Origin: Arthrobacter livingstonensis
GTDB taxonomy: Bacteria > Actinomycetota > Actinomycetes > Actinomycetales > Micrococcaceae
Assembly (NCBI RefSeq): GCF_003219815.1
Contig: NZ_QJVD01000014.1
Span: 1 to 64,000, forward strand
Direction of reading: 5' to 3'
Length of the DNA: 64,000 nucleotides
Shown: positions 8,618-17,210 of the stretch, piece by piece
How positions within the stretch are numbered: position 1 is the first letter of the stretch
Layout: every line of letters starts with the position of its first letter
Notes under the pieces: model-generated
Told to the model about the DNA's origin: nothing
Database searches by the model: none
What the model saw: the letters and a program-made list of their open reading frames with translations, nothing else
Translations under genes and position numbers: made by a program

Positions 8618-10543
8618 GTCGTTGGTTTCGAACGGCCGTTTGAGCGGTGCCGTTGCCGGTTGGGGCCGATTTTTCGGCGGCATGGGGTCGGTTTGCAGCG
8701 CATCACTTCGGCCGGATTTTGCGGTCGGCGCCCGTTTCCTGGCCGGCAGGTGACTCGTGAGGGCCGGCAGGGCGGCATCCGGCCCGGTCTGGGGCCGGGC
8801 GCCCTCTTCCCGCCCCTCATGCCGGGACCGCTGCCGGCGCGGAGGGGACTATCTGGCTGATTTTGAGCACGCCAAGCCGGGCGATGTTCACCGCGGCGGC
8901 CAGGAGGGAGAAATCGGCTTTTACCTTGGCCAGGCCCCTCACCCTTGCCCGACGACCACCGTGTTTGCGCCGCATCATGTGCCCGAGCTTGCGTTCGACC
9001 TTCGGGCGCGTGGCCCGGTACTCCTCCCGCCACGCCGGGTCCTGTTGTGTTTGCCGGGCCCGCACGAGTTCGTCCTCATACGCGCTGATGCTGATCGTGC
9101 GTCCGGCCTTCGAAGTCGTGCATTGACTGGCGAGCGGACAAGCAGCACAGATAGCACCGAAAGCGGCCCTGCCACCGCCGGCCTTGACCGGGCGGATCGG
9201 CACGGACACCTTCGCCGGGCAGCTCACCGTCCCAGCCTTGGTATCGATGATGAAGCGGTCCTTCGGGTAGCGCCCACCCGGGGCGACCGGTGGCTGAACC
9301 TTCACCATCACCGTCGCACCGGCCGCCTCCAACTCCACCAACAACGCCCCGGCCCCGTTCGCGGCATCCCCATACACAGCCAACGACTCATGGGCCTGTG
9401 CGCCGCCGGCTTCCACGACCTCGCCCGTTGATTCCTCCGCCGGCTCCGGGGACGTCGGGGTATTCAGTTCATTAGCGAGCAGCCCGGCCGCGGGTGCGGC
9501 ATCGCCGGTGTTCCCGGCCGTGGCCGCGGTCGCGGTGATGATCTCCGAATCCGGGTCAATGGCCACATGGCCCTTGTAACCATCGAAGCCACGCGCGGAG
9601 GTTTTATGCCCATGCCGTGCCTCGGGATCAACCGTGGAAATCACACGATCCTTCGCGACCCGCCGGGCGATGTGGAACACCCCGTCCACACAATCCAAGT
9701 CCTGCCCGAGCAGGGTCGCCAGCAACTCCCCGGCCTGAGCCACCGCCTTCCCCAGCTCCATGCCTTCCAGCACGGCCAAGGCCGCGTGCCCATCCTTGGC
9801 CAGGGCATCCACAACCTGTTTCCGGGCGGCAGCATCATCCCAGGCACACACCGGTTTCCCGGCCGTGGCATAGTCATCATCACGGTCAAGAACCGCACGC
9901 AACAAGGATTCCAGGTCGGCGTCAGCGACCTTCAGCAGGCCCCGGATACCGGAACGCAGCAGCGTCACCGTATCCATCGTCGCCACCGCGTCATACAACG
10001 GCGTTGAATCCAACACCCGCTTGCGCCCCACCAACCCGGCAGCCCTCGCCGCCTCCAACGTCACCTGAAAAATCCGGTCGGGAGCCTCCGAGGACGCCAA
10101 CCGGGCCCGCATATCCACCAACACCGTGTGCACGAACCCCGGGTAATCAAAATCCAGGCCACCGGCCGCGTACTTCCAGCGTGCGTCGAAAGCGAACCGG
10201 TCCACCGCTTCACGGTCCGAGCAGCCCTCGATGCGCTGGAGCACCATCACGACCGCCACGATCATCGGCGGCACCGACCGCCGGCCCACATCAGTAAACA
10301 AATCAGCAAACATCGCATCCGGGAAAAGATTGAAGCACTCCCGATGCAGCACCGCATAGATAAAGTCTTCCGGTACGCGGCCATGGCAATAGTTGACCGT
10401 GCTGCGCAGCAAGTCACCCTGCGTCGGGGCCAGACCTAACGTCATCAACTACTCCTGAATCCCGGGAACCACCTAACCAATTTTCCCAAGACTTCAACCG
10501 TGTCCGGTGACCGCCACGCCACCAAATGAAAAACACCAGCCAC
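8618..10543 (-). mobile_element. complete IS1182-type insertion sequence, nested
   Basis: The element is 1926 bp and is bounded on both sides by CTAG (8614-8617 and 10544-10547), a 4-bp target duplication. Removing it rejoins the ISAs1 transposase frame exactly (DADAL + DQLDGAW). The ends form an imperfect inverted repeat: GTCGTTGGTTTC at the left and, on the other strand, GTGGCTGGTGTT at the right. It carries one intact transposase. The boundaries come from the interrupted frame and the duplicated tetranucleotide, not from a database match. Confidence 0.85.
8817..10448 (-). CDS. IS1182 family transposase
   Basis: A 543-residue transposase that is intact. The N-terminal DUF772-type domain includes PPMIVAVVMVLQRIEGCSDREAVDRFAFDARWKYAAG. 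The DDE core follows with RKRVLDSTPLYDAVATMDT, then HGHKTSARGFDGYKGHVAIDPDSEIITA. A cysteine cluster (CAACPLASQCTTS) precedes the C-terminal RPKVERKLGHMMRRKHGGRRARVRGLAKVKADFSLLAAAVNI block, all typical of the family. It is the only coding sequence of the nested element. Being undamaged while its host ISAs1 copy is decayed, it probably inserted more recently and may still be mobile. Confidence 0.92.
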   Translation of the reverse strand: MMTLGLAPTQGDLLRSTVNYCHGRVPEDFIYAVLHRECFNLFPDAMFADLFTDVGRRSVPPMIVAVVMVLQRIEGCSDREAVDRFAFDARWKYAAGGLDFDYPGFVHTVLVDMRARLASSEAPDRIFQVTLEAARAAGLVGRKRVLDSTPLYDAVATMDTVTLLRSGIRGLLKVADADLESLLRAVLDRDDDYATAGKPVCAWDDAAARKQVVDALAKDGHAALAVLEGMELGKAVAQAGELLATLLGQDLDCVDGVFHIARRVAKDRVISTVDPEARHGHKTSARGFDGYKGHVAIDPDSEIITATAATAGNTGDAAPAAGLLANELNTPTSPEPAEESTGEVVEAGGAQAHESLAVYGDAANGAGALLVELEAAGATVMVKVQPPVAPGGRYPKDRFIIDTKAGTVSCPAKVSVPIRPVKAGGGRAAFGAICAACPLASQCTTSKAGRTISISAYEDELVRARQTQQDPAWREEYRATRPKVERKLGHMMRRKHGGRRARVRGLAKVKADFSLLAAAVNIARLGVLKISQIVPSAPAAVPA

Positions 10544-11054
10544 CTAGGGCATCAGCGTCCAAAAGATGAAGAACCTTGGCCAAAGTTGTGGCGTGCGGAG
10601 CGCCAATGCCGGGGGTGGCGAGCTGGTCACGGGCCGTGTCGGCCGCTCATTCAGCCATCTCGACCAACGATGTCGCCCCAGACAATACCGAGCACACCAT
10701 GATCACCAGTAAGTGTGCGAAGCGGTGCCGCACCCCGCGCCGTTTCCTTGGATCTGGCAGCCCGCACAACGCTGCCAGGACCTTGCCCGGATCAATCTCC
10801 ATCTGCCCAGCCGAGGCGAATTCGTCAACGAACACTGCAAAATGGGATGATGGCATGCGAGAACTCCTGACAATACAGACGATTAGACACCACCTGGATT
10901 AACAGGAGTTTCCACTTCTTAAAAGCCACGACCTCGTTCGTCTGGCGGGTGCCCGCTGATTGGCCAGGCAGTGTCCGGCATGGAGGCGATGTGAGCCTGA
11001 TCTGCTGCTCTTGTAGGGAACATGAGAAAGCATTCCACGACATGCCCAGCACCC

Positions 11055-11420
11055 CTTGTCCGCCCGGGTGACCAGCCAGGTGATCATGGCCTCAAAGTCC
11101 ATGGTGAACCTGGCGTCGGGCCGGACGAACGGCACGCGCTGGACCACGACACCGTGTGTCAGACAGCGCAGCCGGCGGCGCAGCATCGTCAGCACGGTCA
11201 CCTTGCCTGCGACGTTCAGGTGCCGCCAGGAAGATTCCGTCCAACGGGTGTCGTAGCCGGCCATGGTCGAGAAGTCGCAGTGAGGGCATTCCAAGCGCTT
11301 ACGGGCATTCGACGCCACCCGCAACACCAACGGATCGGCGGCTCCAACGGTGCCCGGCTCAACATCGATGAAGCGGACCCCTGTCAGGTTCAGGACGCGG
11401 TTTAGTAGAGTAGTAGCACG
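11055..11420 (-). pseudogene. ISL3 family transposase, N-terminal fragment
   Basis: The frame from the ATG at 11420 (MRATTLLNRVLNLTGVRF) encodes the N-terminal zinc-binding and helix-turn-helix part of an ISL3 transposase. It has LECPHCDFSTMAGYDTR, then WRHLNVAGKVTVLTMLRRRLRC and FTMDFEAMITWLVTRADK. Homology ends at about 11055, where ISL3 proteins would continue into the DDE core. The following bases to about 10900 read like remnants of another mobile element (AADQAHIASMPDTAWP in one frame) that I cannot assign. Direct repeats TAACTCCAGAAT lie just upstream (11425-11455). Confidence 0.7.
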
Positions 11421-11546
11421 CATGCTAACTCCAGAATGGGTAACTCCAGAATTTGGCTGTGTGAGAACTACCAAATCTACCGGGTTACCCATGCCCCATA
11501 ACACACAAATCCTGACCCACACATACGTCAGGAGAGCCAAAATTAA

Positions 11547-12701
11547 TCACGCTGAAGCTCCAAGTTGTTGTACAAGATAGCGAAGATCATATGCTGAACC
11601 AACTCCAACGCGATGATCTGCATAGTACTTCATTGAACTAAGGATTGAATCACGTGAAGCAGCTATTGACGTTTTACAATCTTTGCTAGCGGTATCCCTT
11701 TTGAATAATTCCATATTAACGCCAATAAAAATTTTCTTGGAATTAAAACCTATCTGCTTGACCCAGTCGACGGCATCCGCCGGGGTGTGCGGGTTGGCAT
11801 TGCAAGTGGACGCGCCGACTCTGTCACTGACCATTATTTGAATCGACTGCCCACCTTGGCTAGTAATTGTCGCAAGTAGGTTGGCGAAGAGTTTGCCGCT
11901 GTTTGCCGTCAAGAGGGCTTTTTCGATATGATCAAGATCACGGACCTTCTTGGTTGTGAAGGGTGCAATGAGAAATTTCTTTCCGCGAGATATGTTTTGG
12001 AGCGTTTCGATTTGTTGGACATAATAAGCATTCCAATAATTAAGGTTGTCCTCGACGTTGAGGGTGGCAAGATTCATCTCGTAAGAACCATACCAATTAA
12101 ATTCCAAATCTGAATTGCCGGACTTTGTAAGCCACTGTTTAAATGATACGGCTGCGGACTTGCTTATCCTATTGAGCAGACTGGCTGCTTCATTCAGGTC
12201 TCGTCCGGCATCGCGATATGGCAGTACTGTGCCAACTGAAATCGTCGAAAAGTGGCACTTGGACTTTGTGTTTGGGAAATACGGTTCAAGCGTTGAAAGT
12301 GAGTCGAAAAGCATGACATTATTAAGTGCTTGCGGTGATGCGGCAAGTTCCTGGGCTTTTTTTAGGTCCGGGATAGATTGGGTAATTGATTGGAGTATCA
12401 AGCCAGGCATTTTACCTGATCCGGTATTCTTTATCGTTGCCTGACATAGGGACGCCAGCCCTTCTCTAAGGCCTTGGCTTCCTCCTGGATAGAATGCGGG
12501 AGACACAAAGATCTGCTCGATGCTATCCAGAAGTTTCATTGTGTCCGAATTTGGGGCCATCGTGGAAGTGGCGGTCGGCGCTCGGTTCGTTTGTGGAGGA
12601 TTGATTTTGATGGTTAGGGCAAGAATTATCAAAATTGCGACAACAGCGATCGTCCCTATGATGTTTCTGAATCGGAATATTGAATTTTGTTGGCGCTGCA
12701 T
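11547..12701 (-). CDS. membrane-anchored extracytoplasmic protein, unknown function
   Basis: A 384-residue protein with one N-terminal membrane segment (about residues 14-30), a Thr/Pro/Ser-rich linker and a ~330-residue outer domain. No lipoprotein cysteine is present. The outer part has alternating beta/alpha-like segments (SIQIMVSDRVGAS, KKIFIGVNMELF), reminiscent of TIM-barrel glycosidase-like families such as DUF4434. This is a weak resemblance. The ATG at 12701 has a strong GGGGGAAAAGGA ribosome site. That site and the start codon lie in a perfect 32-bp tandem duplication, which creates a second start upstream in another frame. Surrounding genes suggest a surface-glycan role. Confidence 0.6.
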   Translation of the reverse strand: MQRQQNSIFRFRNIIGTIAVVAILIILALTIKINPPQTNRAPTATSTMAPNSDTMKLLDSIEQIFVSPAFYPGGSQGLREGLASLCQATIKNTGSGKMPGLILQSITQSIPDLKKAQELAASPQALNNVMLFDSLSTLEPYFPNTKSKCHFSTISVGTVLPYRDAGRDLNEAASLLNRISKSAAVSFKQWLTKSGNSDLEFNWYGSYEMNLATLNVEDNLNYWNAYYVQQIETLQNISRGKKFLIAPFTTKKVRDLDHIEKALLTANSGKLFANLLATITSQGGQSIQIMVSDRVGASTCNANPHTPADAVDWVKQIGFNSKKIFIGVNMELFKRDTASKDCKTSIAASRDSILSSMKYYADHRVGVGSAYDLRYLVQQLGASA

Positions 12702-12752
12702 TTCCTTTTCCCCCGATTTAGTTGGCGCTGCATTTCCTTTTCCCCCGATTTA
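12689..12752 (-). repeat. perfect 32-bp tandem duplication of a translation start
   Basis: Bases 12689-12720 and 12721-12752 are identical. On the minus strand each copy holds GGGGGAAAAGGA and an ATG followed by CAG CGC CAA. Because 32 is not a multiple of three, the upstream ATG (12731-12733) opens a different frame of 25 codons that runs over the real start and ends with TAG near 12656. The duplication therefore adds a small overlapping upstream reading frame in front of the membrane-anchored protein. Confidence 0.9.
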
Positions 12753-12800
12753 ACAGTGTCCGGTTTGAGTCCAGCGAGTCTCCCGTCTCAATAGCGAATG

Positions 12801-13538
12801 TCAGGCTTGGGTCGATTTCGAATTGAGCTGACCATCGATTGCGCCAAGAAGGGATGTATAGGCTGCGTCGATGTAGTGAAACGGCGCCGGCCCCCATTTG
12901 TGGTTGGCGTCTGAAAGAGCTAGGGACGGCGGCGGAGATACGACGTAAAATCCGAGATGTTCCAGTTTTGCAAAGTAGCGCTTAAACATTTGATTCATTT
13001 CGGACGTAGGTATGTGCCGGAAGGGTTCAACGACTTCACCGTCAAAGGTGTGAGTCGCCCAAGGCATTCGTAAAACAAGGGTTGTCTCAAAGAGGCCTTG
13101 GGTCAAAAGAACGGACTTCAGCGCAATTGCGGCTCGTGTCCAGAGGGCGAAGTGGCGGTCGCCGCCTACATTGAGGCGGGTTGGGATTTTCGGAAGCAGA
13201 CTAAGCCTGCCGCTTTTCTGGAGTTCGACGCTATGCGTTATGTACGTTCCGTCGGGGAGTGCAAATGCCCCGAGTCGTTCGTCGGTTAGATCCATTATGA
13301 AAAGGTCAGTTCGAGGCGCTAGTTTGGCGATGGTAGGAAAGAGCGTCGAGTTTAGGTCGCCTTCCAGGGACCTATTCTGAAATCCTGAGCCAAGTTTGGC
13401 CCCGTTCATGAGTACCGTGCCTGGGCTCGCTGAGCTTATTAGAGACTGTCTGGCGACATAAGCTAGGATTTCGTGGTCGTTTGAGAACTCAAGAGTATCT
13501 CGCGAAACACAACTTCCATAGATGAATACGCGCGCCAA
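12801..13538 (-). CDS. DUF6270 protein (SGNH-like)
   Basis: A 245-residue protein with the N-terminal motif IYGSCVSRDTLEF, characteristic of DUF6270 proteins, which often occur in capsule and wall-polymer clusters. Further conserved-looking features are LFIMDLTDERLGAF and a terminal HYIDAAYTSLLG. The GSCVSRD serine and later acidic/His residues suggest an SGNH-hydrolase-like fold, perhaps a glycan O-acyl esterase or transferase, but no activity is known to me. Start is TTG with AGGAG about 9 bases upstream. It lies between the membrane-anchored protein and the UDP-GlcNAc 2-epimerase on the same strand. Confidence 0.7.
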   Translation of the reverse strand: MARVFIYGSCVSRDTLEFSNDHEILAYVARQSLISSASPGTVLMNGAKLGSGFQNRSLEGDLNSTLFPTIAKLAPRTDLFIMDLTDERLGAFALPDGTYITHSVELQKSGRLSLLPKIPTRLNVGGDRHFALWTRAAIALKSVLLTQGLFETTLVLRMPWATHTFDGEVVEPFRHIPTSEMNQMFKRYFAKLEHLGFYVVSPPPSLALSDANHKWGPAPFHYIDAAYTSLLGAIDGQLNSKSTQA

Positions 13539-13631
13539 AGTGAACTTCTCCTACTTCCTATGTGGAAACTGTGCGGGCCACATTCGTCCAAAAGTCAACC
13601 GAATGGTGCAAGATTTCCCGAACCGGTTGGT

Positions 13632-14780
13632 TTATGAGGTGAACTCGGAGATTCTCTTGCCTACATCAAGCAATTGCGCAGCCGCAGCAACTGTTCGTTC
13701 GGCTGCCTGGCCATCGCCGTAGGGGTTCACCGCGTTGGCCATTGAGTCGAAGTATTCGGAGTCGCGAAGCAATCGAACAGTTTCTTCGACGATTCGCTCT
13801 TCGTTAGTGCCGATAAGTTTCACCGTGCCGGCCACTACTGCTTCGGGGCGTTCGGTGTTTTCGCGCATGACCAAAACAGGCTTGCCCAGGCTCGGTGCTT
13901 CTTCCTGAACTCCGCCGGAATCCGTCAGGACAACACGAGCCAGAGAAAGCATACGCGTGAATTCGCCGTAGGCCAACGGTTCTGTGACAATCACGTTTGA
14001 AAGTCTCTCGATTGCTGGCAAGACGGCTTCCCGGACTAGCGGGTTTTTGTGTGCCGGCAAAACGATGACAAGATCCGGTTCTTCCGTCGCAATGCGGGCC
14101 AATGCCCTACCAACTCCGCGCATTGCATCGCCCTGGTTTTCACGGCGGTGAGTCGTAACGAGCAGGATCTTCTTGCCACTGGAAGCAAGTTCCTCCAGGA
14201 TTGGATCCGTAAAGGGGATCTTCTTATTTACGGTGGTCAGGAGCGCATCAATGACCGTGTTGCCCGTGACGACAATGTCTGCTTCCTTGACGCCTTCAGC
14301 AATCAGGTTGGCCTTACTCGTGCTCGTCGGCGCGAGGTGAAGACTGGCAATCTGGGAGGTAATTTTACGGTTCGCCTCTTCGGGGAACGGAGAGTAGAGG
14401 TTGTGGCTCCGGAGACCCGCCTCGGCGTGGATCACGGGGATACCGTGGTAGAAGGCGGCAATGGCGCCCGCCGTTGAAGTAGTGGTATCTCCTTGAACTA
14501 CCACGGCGTCCGGCTTGGAAACGGTGAATAGTTTGTCGAGCCCGTTGATGGTGCGAGTGAGGATGTCCGAAAGGGACTGGCCCGGCTGCAGGATGTCCAG
14601 ATCGTGTTCGGGCGTGATTCCGAACAGTTCATTAACCTGGTCCAGCATTTCGCGGTGTTGCCCCGTAACTGTGACAATGCACTCAAACCGGTCGTCAGCC
14701 TGAAGTGCAGAAACTATTGGGGCCATCTTGATGGCCTCGGGACGGGTACCGAAAATGGGCATAATACTGGGCACGGACAA
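13632..14780 (-). CDS. wecB: UDP-N-acetylglucosamine 2-epimerase (non-hydrolysing)
   Basis: A 382-residue enzyme interconverting UDP-GlcNAc and UDP-ManNAc in the cytoplasm. Family motifs are clear: IFGTRPEAIKMAPIV at the N terminus, VVQGDTTTSTAGAIAAFY, HAEAGLRSHNLYSPFPEE, VTTHRREN, and LTDSGGVQEEAPSLGKPVLV followed by RENTERPEAV. Length matches WecB/MnaA. It is the first polysaccharide-type gene after the small membrane protein. With the UDP-sugar dehydrogenase at 4975-6234 it could provide UDP-ManNAcA, although mobile-element debris now separates the two. Confidence 0.93.
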   Translation of the reverse strand: MSVPSIMPIFGTRPEAIKMAPIVSALQADDRFECIVTVTGQHREMLDQVNELFGITPEHDLDILQPGQSLSDILTRTINGLDKLFTVSKPDAVVVQGDTTTSTAGAIAAFYHGIPVIHAEAGLRSHNLYSPFPEEANRKITSQIASLHLAPTSTSKANLIAEGVKEADIVVTGNTVIDALLTTVNKKIPFTDPILEELASSGKKILLVTTHRRENQGDAMRGVGRALARIATEEPDLVIVLPAHKNPLVREAVLPAIERLSNVIVTEPLAYGEFTRMLSLARVVLTDSGGVQEEAPSLGKPVLVMRENTERPEAVVAGTVKLIGTNEERIVEETVRLLRDSEYFDSMANAVNPYGDGQAAERTVAAAAQLLDVGKRISEFTS

Positions 14781-14818
14781 TTCCTCACTTTGATGGGCAG
14801 ACCTCTTCTAAGTCTACG

Positions 14819-15217
14819 TCAAACGACGAACAGCAAAGCAATCACTAATGCGGGAATAGCCGCGATCACGGCCACCACTAGTACAAGTGCGACGCGCTTT
14901 TTCCTCCGATGGTGACGTTGACGCTCATCGATCGACCGCATTTTTTTGGCAATGGCGTCTTCGTCGGCAAACGGAGTTTCGTTTGACTGCAGCGTCGTTT
15001 CTGAGGCCACCGAGTCAATTTCGAGTGGCACGTTCGGGTCGGTTTGGGACTCGGTCATCCACTCTTCGACGAGGTCCACGCCGGGGACAAAGGCGGAGTC
15101 ACGGCTCGCCGAAACAGTCGACCGCAATGGTTGCGTCATGTGCCGGCCGGCTGCGGCCAGGCCATTGGACGTACCTGTTTGGTCCTTGGACTTTCTGCGC
15201 GAGACGGCGCTGGACAT
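14819..15217 (-). CDS. small C-terminal-anchored membrane protein
   Basis: A 132-residue protein with a long acidic, Ser/Thr-rich N-terminal part. A basic stretch (DERQRHHRRKKR) comes next, then one hydrophobic segment at the very C terminus (about 108-132). The positively charged flank predicts that the N-terminal domain stays in the cytoplasm. No family recognised. It lies 38 bases upstream of the epimerase gene. Confidence 0.6.
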   Translation of the reverse strand: MSSAVSRRKSKDQTGTSNGLAAAGRHMTQPLRSTVSASRDSAFVPGVDLVEEWMTESQTDPNVPLEIDSVASETTLQSNETPFADEDAIAKKMRSIDERQRHHRRKKRVALVLVVAVIAAIPALVIALLFVV

Positions 15218-15265
15218 AAATTTCCCTTCGTTAGTCCACGTAGTCCGAGGACTAACTTGACAATC

Positions 15266-15856
15266 CTAACCTGCCGTCAGTGCCCCACACTGCGGACGGA
15301 GGTGGACATCGAGGAGGCCGCCGGTCTCAATGACGAAGCGGCGCAGCCACTGCCACGGGGTGAACTCCGGGGTGGTGGCCACCATGGTGACGTTCGCGTT
15401 GACGCACTGCCGCATCAGGAGGCCGGCCCGCTGGATGTGGTATTTGGAGGTTACCACCGCCATGTTTTTCCACTGGTATTGCGCGGCCAGCTTGCCAATC
15501 TCCGTTGCCTCCCCGCGGGTGTCCATGGTGCCGGGGGTGAAGCACACCACGTCGGGATAAATGGCGTGGTTGCTGTGGGTGCTGCAGTAGTCGTCGGCAG
15601 AGGCATTGCCCGCGGTCTCCGTGTGCGAGATCACCAAGTACGGGGCGTTGAGCTCGGCCCGCAGCATCATGGCATCCAGCAGCCGTTCCTTGCTGGCGCC
15701 GCCCAGCATGACCACGGCGTCAGCTTGTTTCGGGGGCGTCGTATGGACGTTGTAGAACAGCTGGTACGCCGTCAGGAGCCAGGCCAAAAAGAGTGCCACG
15801 AGGACCGAAACTGCGATGATAACGGTTCTTTTGCGTGGCATTCCGAGGGCAGGCAT
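15266..15856 (-). CDS. YdcF/DUF218 family membrane protein
   Basis: A 196-residue protein with one N-terminal membrane helix (about residues 10-28) followed by a DUF218 domain: ADAVVMLGGASKERLLDAMMLRAELNAPYLVIS, then TRGEATEIGKLAAQYQWKNMAVVTSKYHIQRAGLLMRQC. The Glu in RGEATE and the SKYHIQRA motif are the conserved family signature. DUF218 proteins (SanA/ElyC/YdcF) act in envelope polymer metabolism, often at the lipid-carrier level, but the reaction is not settled. It sits at the boundary between the polysaccharide cluster and the catabolic regulon. Confidence 0.8.
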   Translation of the reverse strand: MPALGMPRKRTVIIAVSVLVALFLAWLLTAYQLFYNVHTTPPKQADAVVMLGGASKERLLDAMMLRAELNAPYLVISHTETAGNASADDYCSTHSNHAIYPDVVCFTPGTMDTRGEATEIGKLAAQYQWKNMAVVTSKYHIQRAGLLMRQCVNANVTMVATTPEFTPWQWLRRFVIETGGLLDVHLRPQCGALTAG

Positions 15857-15879
15857 TGCCCCATTCTAACGGGGCGTCC

Positions 15880-17067
15880 TTAGTGCCCCGTCCGCTCCGG
15901 TCCGGACACCCATTCCTCAATCAGCGCGTTGTGCTGGCCCAGTGTTGGCGCTGGGGAGGGAGCCACTGAACCGGTCAGCCGCAGCGGTGACGCGAGCGTC
16001 CTGAAGCCGTCGGCCTCCGTGGCCACGGCGCCGCGGTGCGCGGCGTGCTCGCTGTTCAGTGCCTGGTTCACGCTGTACACCTTGGACACCGGGACGTGGT
16101 GGGCCGCCAGCAGCTCGATCGCCTCGTCCGCGGTGAAGGGGCTCAATGCCTCCTCCAGGGCTGCCCGGAATTCCACCGGGAATTCGTTGCGGCGGGTCTG
16201 CTCCATGAACCTTTCATCCGCCAGCCACTCGGAGCGGTTCAGTGCCACCGTCAGGCGGGGGAACAGGCGGTCACCGGCAATGGCGATCGCGATGGCGCCG
16301 TCGCCCGTCTGGTAGGTGCTGAACGGTGTGGACATGGCGTGGTCGTTGCCGCACGCCACCGGCTCCTCGCCGTGCAGGGCGCGCATGCCCACGGACTCCA
16401 GCACCGAGACCAGGCTGTCCAGCATGGCCACGTCGATGTGCTGGCCGCGGCCGGTGTTGTGCCGTTCGTTGATGGCGGCCAGCGCGGCGATGGCGCCATA
16501 CAGGCCCGGGACGACGTCGCCAATGCTGATCCCCACGCGGGTGGGCTGCCCGCCGGGCCAGCCGGTGATGGACATCAGCCCGCTCATGGCCTGGGCGATG
16601 AGATCGTACGCCGGGGCATTTTGCAGCGGCCCGTCCTGGCCGAACCCGGAGATGCTGACGATGACCAGCCGCGGATTTTCCTTCATGAGTAGCTCGGGGG
16701 AGAGCCCCAGCCGGTCCATGACCCCGGGGCGGAAGTTCTCGATGACCACGTCGGAGCGGCGAACCAGCTCCAGCAGGCGGGTGCGTTCGCCGTCGAGCTT
16801 GAGGTCCATGGTGACGCCGTACTTGCTGCGGTTGAACAGCCGGTAGTAGGCGGATTCGCCGTTGTACCAGGGGCCGAAGTGGCGGGAATCGTCGCCGTCG
16901 GGGCTTTCCACCTTGATGACCTCGGCGCCCAGGTCCGCCAGGAGCATGGCGCAGAACGGCCCGGCCAGCACACGCGAAAGGTCCAGGACGCGCAGGCCCT
17001 CCAGGGAACCGGGGCGTCCCAGTCCGGCGGCGGGGGAGGTGGTCTCGGGGCTCGAAACTGGGGGCAT
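15880..17067 (-). CDS. family III CoA transferase (CaiB/BaiF type)
   Basis: A 395-residue class III CoA transferase, which moves CoA between carboxylic acids. It shows LRVLDLSRVLAGPFCAMLLADLGAEVIKVE at the N terminus, VVIENFRPGVMDRLGL, and the catalytic Asp155 in GPLQNAPAYDLIAQAMSGLM. It is divergent from the IclR regulator gene, with a perfect 16-bp palindrome in the 143-bp gap. The operator links it to the permease/acyl-CoA dehydrogenase and urocanase promoters. The acid it activates is unknown; imidazolepropionate or a related imidazole acid is the hypothesis offered here. Dicarboxylates such as glutarate are the conventional alternative. Confidence 0.9.
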   Translation of the reverse strand: MPPVSSPETTSPAAGLGRPGSLEGLRVLDLSRVLAGPFCAMLLADLGAEVIKVESPDGDDSRHFGPWYNGESAYYRLFNRSKYGVTMDLKLDGERTRLLELVRRSDVVIENFRPGVMDRLGLSPELLMKENPRLVIVSISGFGQDGPLQNAPAYDLIAQAMSGLMSITGWPGGQPTRVGISIGDVVPGLYGAIAALAAINERHNTGRGQHIDVAMLDSLVSVLESVGMRALHGEEPVACGNDHAMSTPFSTYQTGDGAIAIAIAGDRLFPRLTVALNRSEWLADERFMEQTRRNEFPVEFRAALEEALSPFTADEAIELLAAHHVPVSKVYSVNQALNSEHAAHRGAVATEADGFRTLASPLRLTGSVAPSPAPTLGQHNALIEEWVSGPERTGH

Positions 17068-17171
17068 GGCGGCTGTGGTCCTTCAAAGTGGCGGGTGGCC
17101 CGGTGGGCCGGGGGCGTTCCCACCATCTGACCATTGAAAGGCGTCCGGTGCCCATCTGGAGGCGGCAATGC

Positions 17172-17187
17172 GTCTGTGATCACAGAC
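17172..17187. promoter_or_regulatory. palindromic operator, copy 1
   Basis: GTCTGTGATCACAGAC is a perfect 16-bp palindrome between the divergent CoA transferase and IclR genes. The identical 16-mer recurs at 25924-25939 and a 14/16 match at 29673-29688. IclR regulators typically bind short palindromes in such divergent gaps, so this is probably the operator of the adjacent IclR protein. Confidence 0.75.
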
Positions 17188-17210
17188 GGCGGTGCGGATA
17201 CCATGGGAGG

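Larger units (their letters stand above)
8085..10869 (-). pseudogene. ISAs1-type transposase pseudogene, split by an IS1182 element
   Basis: Read on the minus strand, the N-terminal part starts at 10856 (MPSSHFAVFVDEF..., with LCGLPDPRKRRGVRHRF, the ISAs1 signature). It hits an in-frame TGA at 10647-10649 where TGG is expected, continues to LDADAL, and stops at the IS1182 insertion. The other half resumes at 8617 with DQLDGAWSQ and AIAIDGKKVRGAKNGG. It then suffers a frameshift in the G/C run near 8476-8484, after which NVSEKHNEITYFKPLLEG is readable in another frame. It shows further damage before the TAA at 8104-8106. A probable terminal inverted repeat (CAGGGCTTCTGC) begins near 8084; the right end is uncertain, perhaps near 10869. 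Three independent lesions mean it is dead. Confidence 0.75.

Noticed and set aside
8192-8683. Independent 163-residue gene
   Set aside because: It is the frameshifted 3' half of the ISAs1 transposase plus the end of the IS1182 element.
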